Part shown: in pieces, positions 57,263 through 64,000 of the stretch
How the letters are laid out: each line of letters starts with the position of its first letter
Position numbering within the stretch: the stretch's first letter is position 1
Assembly: GCA_946406115.1 (NCBI GenBank)
Contig: OX291555.1
Span: forward strand, 13,534,001-13,598,000
Source of the DNA: Apoda limacodes
Lineage: Eukaryota; Arthropoda; Insecta; Lepidoptera; Limacodidae
Reading direction: 5' to 3'
DNA: 64,000 nucleotides
Notes under the pieces: generated by a model
Told to the model about the DNA's origin: nothing
Database searches by the model: none
Seen by the model: only the letters and a program-made list of their open reading frames with translations
Program-made: the position numbers and the translations under genes

Positions 57263-57367
57263 TTCACATATGATCCGCGAGTGTGTAGAGAGCTTTTTCG
57301 CGGGCCCCCAATAACCCCCTCACAGGCCCCCTCAAAGTTGAGCCAGTTCCCGTACCTCCCTACTACT

Positions 57368-57373
57368 TGCGGT
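57368..57373. repeat. Target-site duplication, right (TGCGGT)
   Basis: Identical to 41240-41245. Confidence 0.95.
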
Positions 57374-57600
57374 GGTCGGCATCACAGCTTGCTGTGAAAG
57401 CTCACTAAAAGTAGTTTGTGACCCCTGGGTGAATTCAGGGATAAGGCAGCCTCTTTCGGAGGGATAAGCACCGGGGCTCGCTGCTCCCATGCGAAAAGCC
57501 TCCCTCTGGTGGGGGTCACGCTTGATTCCGGGCGCGCGTAGCACTTCCTGAGTGGGGCAGCCGCTGCAGAACGAACGGAGACTGTATACCTGCTTTAAGG
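57374..57600 (+). pseudogene. BEL/Pao-like gag relic, right part
   Basis: Directly after the duplication the frame of the left flank continues with RHHSLL and then a stop. His-His-Ser-Leu-Leu after a CxxC is the usual end of the BEL/Pao gag zinc region. Further right, words such as KAASFGGISTG are uninterpretable. LTRs were not found. Confidence 0.45.
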
Positions 57601-57704
57601 ATAAAAGTTTGTTCTCCCAAATTTATTTTTGTAATACATAGCTAGTATTTAAGAGCAAGTTCTTAGTTAAAGGCCACCAAAGATAATAATAATAATAAAT
57701 ATTT

Positions 57705-57945
57705 TTGGACATAACACACAGCGCCGCCTAGCCCCAGAGTAAGCAAAGCTTGTGTTATGGGTACCAGACAACGGATATAAATACATATATATATTTTTTT
57801 TTTGTAAATACATACATATTATACATAAGTACACCCAGACTCAAGACAAACACAAATTTGAGACCAGGGAATCGAACCCACACCCTCTGCATGGCAGTCC
57901 GTCACACTACCAGCTAGCTGCGCTTGACGTTTTACGGCTATAGGA
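57705..57945 (-). mobile_element. tRNA-derived SINE
   Basis: On the minus strand: a tRNA-like head with CTAGCTGGTAGTGTGAC and GTGGGTTCGATTCCC, then TTTGTGTTTGTCTTGAGTCT, then GGTACCCATAACACAAGC and TCTGGGGCTAGGCGGC. A TAA repeat (57685-57699) at its end is the usual SINE tail. Confidence 0.78.
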
Positions 57946-60790
57946 TGGGGCACCACAGACCTCGTGGTAGAATTATTTATCAAAAACAGTATCTATTATA
58001 TTTCATATTGGGTTTTTTAAATTTTAATTGTATACCTAGTAATTAATTCTAAAAATTTAACTCACTTTTATTAATGCCTATTCTCACGTTCCGGCAACTG
58101 TGTAGCCGGCACCGGATACCCGGTAACGAAGTTTTTGTAGGTCCCAAGTAGTTAACGCTGGTACATATAAAAGCTATGATACATGTCTATACAATTCACT
58201 GCCGGCTACCCGGTGTAAAAAAAAATCTCTAAATTGAAAAATGTTTGGAATTGTGTGGGGGGTTACCGAGCCACTGGCCTTTTTAGGACGGAATCCCAAA
58301 AGACATAGTAGTGGGTCCAAGAGAACTCTTATATAGCCGGTAATTATATTATCATTATAACACTAAGGCAATGTGAAACTCCCACGGTAACAATAGCAAT
58401 AAAATGCGTACGTAACTAACCTTTCGCTTTGCATTTAAGGTAGCGATGTACCAAATTATTAATCGACTTGGATTATTAAAGAATGATTGTATTGTGTTGT
58501 TGTTTATAGTTAATATGTGTTTGTTGCACTAATAGACGTTAAGAAATACATCCACAGGCAATATCCATACAAATATTTTGTATGGTAAAATGAGTTTGTT
58601 AATATATTTTTGTCTTTCCTTTCCGTCGTAAAGAGACCGAGAAGGAAATAGGCTTTTTATCTATGAAACTTCAAAAGTTCCCATAGGAACTATAGCTATA
58701 ATCAAAAACGTTTCTCAGAAAACCCACGCCAATTATTAAAATGAATTTAGCATGGACGGATCCACGGGCAAAAGCTAGTAGGTTAATTTAATACAGGTAG
58801 CTGTTATCTATATACAAATAGGGGTTTGTATGTTCGAACGCGCTTATCTCAAGAACTACCAAGAGGTTTTTTATTATTTAGGAATATACGTAATTTCTAT
58901 CCAACTGCAACGTTATAATACCTACTAGGTTTTTCCCGTGGCTCCTAGCGTGCTTAATTCGGTTATTGGCTTAGCTTATAGTAGAATTCAGTTATCGTTA
59001 TTCCTGCGGGAGATTTTGAATTTTCCGGAATAAAAAATAGCCTCTGTCTCTTTAACTAAATACTACTTTAACTAACTTGTGCCAAAGGAGAATGGGTAAA
59101 AGTCTATATAAACTTTGGTCCGAGAAATTAAAAGTTGACACATAGTGCATTTAGAAGAGTATATAATCGCTTTTTTTGTATGAAACCGTAAAAATCTATT
59201 CCAAAGGAAATTAAGTGTAGGATAGCTATATTCACCTAAAATTATTAAAAAAAAAGAAAAGATTATTGAATATCTTTATTGTATAATCAAAAAGATTATC
59301 TATTCCATTATCTATTATGTAATCAAGGGCAGCTTAATGCATGAGTAATGGTATAATAAGGAAGGATAATATAGGCGCGAAGGTATCATCGACACAAATC
59401 TTCAATAAATATTTTTAGTGAAATGGCCTTAAAATTATCCCATAGCAAGTTCACGTGTTTCACTATAAATTGGATAGCAGCACTTGGATCACATACAAAA
59501 TTAGAATAAAATGAGAAATATTGTATAATAATACTGGATATTTATCAATTTTTGCAGTATAGATTTTTACGGTCTAATACAAAAAATATGCAACTAAACT
59601 ACTTTATCTAATGCACTATGCGTCAACTCTGGACTAGCTTGCCTATTATCATTTCAGTACAATTGGATGCTCCGTTTTCTCTGACTCCGTTTCGATGTGA
59701 AGAAAAAAAAATAAACAAACTTACTTTGACATTTATAATATAAGTAGGTAGTGATGTAAATCCTAAATCAAAAATTTGAATATAAAATCATTGTTAGTTT
59801 TTGGCTGCGAAGTACCTTAAACCTAACCTTAAATGAATGCATTTGAAATGACTGGTTGAATGTAAAAGAATTACTAAAAATAGTATCTAGATAATTACCT
59901 AATGTAATATTCAACGATATATATTTACTTACATTAAAAAACAAATACAAACGTAGGTACCTAAATCGTATTTTCCCCTACTATAAGTGTTTCGTATTTT
60001 GATATTTCATATTTGGTACATAAATAGGTCTAGGTGCCTATTACACCTAGTGCATTGCACAGGTAACACAAAGTTACCTATATATGGTAACACTAACATT
60101 TTGAAGGAAAGGGAACATCACTACAATTAGACTGAATCTTATGTAACTGTTTTATGAGAACAAAACAAAAAAGTAATTGTTCTAAGTTTAAATGCCTCTC
60201 AATTTGTCTTGTCTGGCCAGCCTTAGTTCTTCCGGGCCACGCCGTAATCGCACTAGTATTTTATTTCCCAGATACATTACCAAACACAGTTTCTAGTAAA
60301 ACTTAGTGATTATATTTTCTTTGGTTCCTAGTGCAAAACTTATAATTAGGTCCCTATATAAGTACGGTTTAATTTTTTTTTATACGACTAAAGTTTATTT
60401 TAAATCTATCATCAAATCTTTAGCAAATGTTATATTAATTTTAGACAAAATTTAGTTTTAGTTTTTTAAAGTTATGTGTAGGTAGGTATTATGGTAAAAA
60501 TGCAGAAAGCAACCTAATTTTTAAGTTTTGTTTAAAGTCAACATTACCTATATGATTTCATGTTTTAAGTACCAGTGTGTCCAGTAAACTCCAGTGTGAA
60601 TTTTTAGAAACAAAATTTAGATCTACTATAACTTTTGAGTCAACGAACATTTTTTCTCATAGGACAGACAACAACAATGTATGTGACATTAAAATATCCA
60701 TGTCCAAGCTGGGAGTCAGACCTGAGCCTTGCGTCAGCATTTTAGAGCAAATGCTGTATTAATTCACGGTTTTAATCCTCAGAAGAGAGT
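57946..60790. other. Gene-free DNA
   Basis: No gene seen; GGATCCACGGGCAAAAGCTA near 58758 is a repeat scrap. Short open frames at 59768-59950 and 60577-60762 are featureless. Confidence 0.4.
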
Positions 60791-60799
60791 AACCAATTA

Positions 60800-61375
60800 T
60801 AATGTGGGGCTGGCCTTTTTTTCCTCTACCACTGTAGTCCTGCGTGACAGGTGGAGGTGAGCCTATCGCCACAACGCTGCTTTTGATCCTATTTACTGTA
60901 GAAGGCTAGGTTCTTCTAGGACAATCGAAGAGACAAAAAGGATCGGTGATGCTTTTCGTTCACATTCTTTTGAAGAGTTTGATAGACTGATGCATGACCA
61001 GCAGATGGTTTTAAAGTAAAGTAAAATATAAAGCTTCAGCAACCGGGATTGCGCTATTTCAGAGCATTCACCTATATACAATTGGTAATCACCGTGTGGA
61101 TGTTGAGGTTGGATTTTATGTTCTAGAAGGATGACATCAGTGCTCCATGTTATTCTAGCTTTAGCAAAACCCTGTGTGAATGTAAGAAGTGTCGGGTGCC
61201 GCATCTGGAGCCCAAGTTCGAGGATTAACGAGCGTTGATACTATCTGCTCGGGCTTTAGACTCACCAACAAATTGAGTAGTTTCTCAAGGAGTGGACTAG
61301 TTTACAGTGGCTCACCCCGTTTATTCACAGGTACGGCTCCCACTTTCAGCAATATATTTATTACGAAATAATCCA
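60800..61375 (-). repeat. Probable interspersed repeat, GC-richer block
   Basis: Read on the minus strand it contains GTGGGAGCCGTACCTGTGAA, GTGAGTCTAAAGCCCGAGC and ATCCACACGGTGATTACCAA, then CCTCCACCTGTCACGCAGG. A 103-codon frame (61204-60893) has no known domain. The composition differs from its surroundings and looks like a repeat rather than a gene, but this is recollection, not proof. Confidence 0.35.
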
Positions 61376-61566
61376 TGTAGACCACCCGGACGGGCAATAA
61401 TGCATGATGGAACATCAATGAGCGGGAGATGCCTAACGTCTATAAGTTGTTTTTGTGTACAAATTAGATATTTCAGTATATAAGAATGGACTCTGTGATT
61501 TGATATAAGATAAACCCTTTATATTCCCAGTGCAAAAACATATACAAGTATTAAATGATTTACAAT

Positions 61567-62088
61567 ATTTATTGTTTGTTTCGTACAAATAAAGAATATA
61601 AAGTTAATTGAAGGATATATCGTGAGCAGATTATAATAATATTTATTTTGTTGTTTATCATAGGTCATTTTGACATGTTATTTTATTTTATGTTAGGCGG
61701 CTTTGGCTTTTAGGTATACCGAGGTGCGAGGTAAGAGTAATAGCTCTGGAAATGTTAACCTGTTAGCGTATGGTATATACCTATAGGAAATATACTATGG
61801 CATTTTAATCAGATAGGTACTGTAACGGCACCTGCCGGAGGTTCTTCACTTTGGGATCGTACAACAGAAATGCAGAAATCTTTATATAGTATATATAAAA
61901 CATTTCCAGAGCTATTACTCTTACCTCGCACCTCGGTATACCTAAAAGCCAAAGCCGCCTAACATAAAATAAAATTACATGTCAAAATGACCTATGATAA
62001 ACAACAAAATAAATATTATTATAATCTGCTCACGATATATCCTTCAATTAACTTTATATTCTTTATTTGTACGAAACAAACAATAAAT
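61567..62088. repeat. Foldback element, nearly perfect 190-bp arms
   Basis: 61567-61756 is the reverse complement of 61899-62088 with about one mismatch (CATGTTATTT against CATGTAATTT); the loop is 142 bp. Arms include TTAGGCGGCTTTGGCTTTTA. No coding frame. Confidence 0.93.
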
Positions 62089-62384
62089 CTAGCGTAGGAA
62101 GAGCAAAACTTATTAAATAGTCGTTTGTTAAGATTATATTAGTTAGCACGTCAGTTCTGAGACTTTTGAGGTTGATTTCGATCTGTAGCATGGCCACACG
62201 TTAGATAATACACCGCCCACATCACCGTTACAAAACAAATTTTTACGTACCTAACCTTGCACCTCAGTCAGCAATCATGTTCAATTAATTTAAAAGTCCA
62301 AAATGAAAATAAGACTCTTTTGACCAAAATATGTCATTGAGATATCTCGCCATAACATTTTAAAAGCAAAAGAACGTAGGCTTA

Positions 62385-62610
62385 CCCCAACCCCCCCCCC
62401 CCCCCTAAATTTGGTTACCGGTGTAGGATTTTAAAGGCAACTCTTCAATTATAGAAAAAGAATCCGACTTACACTATGTCCTTCCCCGCGACTCAACTAC
62501 CTCCACGCCAAATTTCATCTTAATCGTTACAGCGGTTTGAGTGTGAAAAGGTAACAGGCAGACAGACAGAGTTACTTTGGCATTTATCTATATAAAATAT
62601 CATATCGTTT
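62385..62610 (+). repeat. Common lepidopteran interspersed repeat
   Basis: After a C-run (62390-62405), CCGGTGTAGGATTTTAAAGG, then CCAAATTTCATCTTAATCG and AACAGGCAGACAGACAGAG; same family as 18630 and 31821. Confidence 0.7.
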
Positions 62611-64000
62611 TATTAGTTTTCTATTTGAACATTACTTTATATTAAAATTTAAACTCACTACAAGATATAACTGGGTCTAGTTATATTTTATTTGTTACTA
62701 TTGGGCTGCAGGCTCGGGAGTGCAGGGTGGATCAAAGTGAAAGCAGGTCACCAAAGATGGAGATGATGAGAGAGGTGGTTGTTTGGTTGAGAGAATCGAT
62801 AACGGGAACAGGTTGACGCTTGAAATATTCACATAATAATTAGTTATATATTCACCTACTACCTACCTACTCTAGGGTTAAGAAAATAGCTAAAGAATAT
62901 TTACAATGCATCATATTTTTGTGACCCGGCGGCCAAACATTAACAGTCACCATATTAAAATGCTGTAAACAAGCTGTAAGACAAACAGACACCGGTAAAA
63001 AAACGTTTGTTGCAAGGTACTTGCCAAGCATTTTTTATATAATACAGAAATTTTCTTTATCTTTGCGAAAACTCGTCACATCTAATCTATAAACTAGGTT
63101 TATTTCTAATCTGTGTACATAGCGTAGTGATGCGATCGTGGTACCGGTTCGGTATCAGTACCGACCTCTGGGTCGCGCTCAATGCGGAATACCACGTAGT
63201 GTATAATGTACAAGATGATGACATATAAATTGCAGTGACGATATTGCGTTGGTATAATTCAAGTAGTGTGGAAAAGGCTTTTATAAAATTAAAACAGTTT
63301 TGCAGTACCTAAATTAGGAGCCAGGCTTTTGCTGAATTGAAAGCATTTCAAGCATTAACAATATATGTTAAAAGAAAACATTCCATTGAAAGGTGCATTA
63401 ACTCTTAAATTATTTACTTCTATTTCCGAAAATTAGTAATGTTTAAGGATTTGTACAAATTTGGAAAGCACTTGCGTTTTGCAACTTAATTATTTATTTA
63501 AATTAATAGTTATCTTGGACATTGCCTGCATCAGGACATGGGTGTCCTGGTGCTCCTGTCAGTAGGAGCACGAGGCCGAACTGCCTTAAATGTATAGCAA
63601 AACAATAAATAAAGCGACTTAAAAACAGTAAATAGTTTTAGTTACTACAAAAAAAATGTAAAACTCAATTCAAGATTTTTTGACTTAAGTTATTTTTAAA
63701 CAGATACGTAACAAATACCTACATTCTGTCGTTTGTTTAGTATTTGTGCGTATAGCTTTAGTCTTCTGCCGTGCCGCGGGCAGCACTTACTTGAAGAACT
63801 CATAAAACTTGTTTTTCAATGTTTTTTATGCAAAGCGTTCTTATCAGTTGCTATTTACACAGATGCCGATTAAAAAGCTAGAGATTAAGAGTGTGTTTTG
63901 TGGGTGTGCTATTATATAATAGTAATGTGCTATTTTAATTCGATTTTTTTATCAAAACTTGCATACTCCGAAAACTTTTTGTGGAATAAACGCCTCATTT
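62611..64000. other. Gene-free DNA
   Basis: No gene seen. GTGCTCCTGTCAGTAGGAGC near 63551 is a short perfect hairpin. Confidence 0.4.

Larger units (their letters stand above)
41246..57367 (+). mobile_element. Complete Polinton/Maverick transposon, 16,122 bp
   Basis: Polintons are large DNA transposons with a virus-like gene set. This one has TIRs starting AGTAGTAGGG, a perfect 6-bp target duplication, and all hallmark genes as intact frames: protein-primed DNA polymerase B, retroviral-type integrase, packaging ATPase, adenain-like protease, and major and minor capsid proteins. Length is in the usual 15-20 kb range. TIR copies differ by very few changes, so the insertion is recent. Nearly all genes between the TIRs read to the right; the last two read left. 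It could be active, and by analogy with relatives it may form particles, but the sequence alone does not show this. Confidence 0.98.
55194..57367. repeat. Polinton right terminal inverted repeat, 2174 bp
   Basis: Inverse copy of 41246-43461, one 42-bp array unit shorter. It ends CCTCCCTACTACT, directly followed by the target duplication. Confidence 0.97.

Noticed and set aside
60577..60762. 61-aa frame as a gene
   Set aside because: Featureless and unsupported by signals.

Overview
This is insect nuclear DNA, almost certainly from a moth or butterfly. It is AT-rich and gene-poor, its genes are split into small exons, and it is full of transposon families known from Lepidoptera: jockey-type, CR1-like and RTE non-LTR fragments, tRNA-derived SINEs, a Tc1 relic, and the repeats with 'GGGTACGGAACCC' or 'AAATTTCATCTTAATCG'. 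The family calls come from motif recognition only; no database search was possible.

Positions 1-26,000 hold two interleaved host genes. A cuticular protein gene on the minus strand has a candidate first exon at 25519-25608, exons at 22501-22637 and 20515-20616, and an R&R chitin-binding exon at 61-273. Its last intron is about 20 kb. Inside that intron, on the plus strand, is a chain of very small exons (3769-17119), all in phase 1, ending in a stop codon and a poly(A) signal. It codes for the end of a highly charged, lysine/glutamate-rich protein that I do not recognise. The introns are full of transposon fragments, including at least five copies of a nearly perfect ~165-bp palindrome.

Positions 26,000-41,239 contain no recognisable host gene. 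They hold minisatellites, foldback repeats, SINEs and decayed CR1-like and RTE-type retrotransposons.

Positions 41,246-57,367 are the main feature: a complete 16,122-bp Polinton/Maverick, a self-synthesising, virus-like DNA transposon. It has 2.2-kb terminal inverted repeats (TIRs) beginning AGTAGTAGGG and a perfect 6-bp target-site duplication (TGCGGT). It landed in the zinc-knuckle region of a decayed BEL/Pao-like gag. Its gene order is: TIR gene (inward), protein-primed DNA polymerase B, a 79-aa ORF inside the polymerase intron, packaging ATPase, two related pX-like proteins, a conserved unknown protein, integrase with chromodomain, penton-like minor capsid protein, pVI-like protein, major capsid protein, adenain-like protease, then on the minus strand an 82-aa protein and the second copy of the TIR gene. 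Polymerase and integrase would handle replication and insertion; ATPase, protease and capsid proteins would build and fill a particle. No recognised gene is visibly broken and the two TIRs are nearly identical, so the insertion looks recent and possibly active. Unusual details include splicing that resets the polymerase start, a SINE carried in both TIRs, ATGA stop/start overlaps, and small genes that share TATA-to-ATG spacing.

Positions 57,374-64,000 hold the other half of the BEL/Pao relic, a SINE, long gene-free DNA, a foldback element with nearly perfect 190-bp arms, and another copy of a common repeat.
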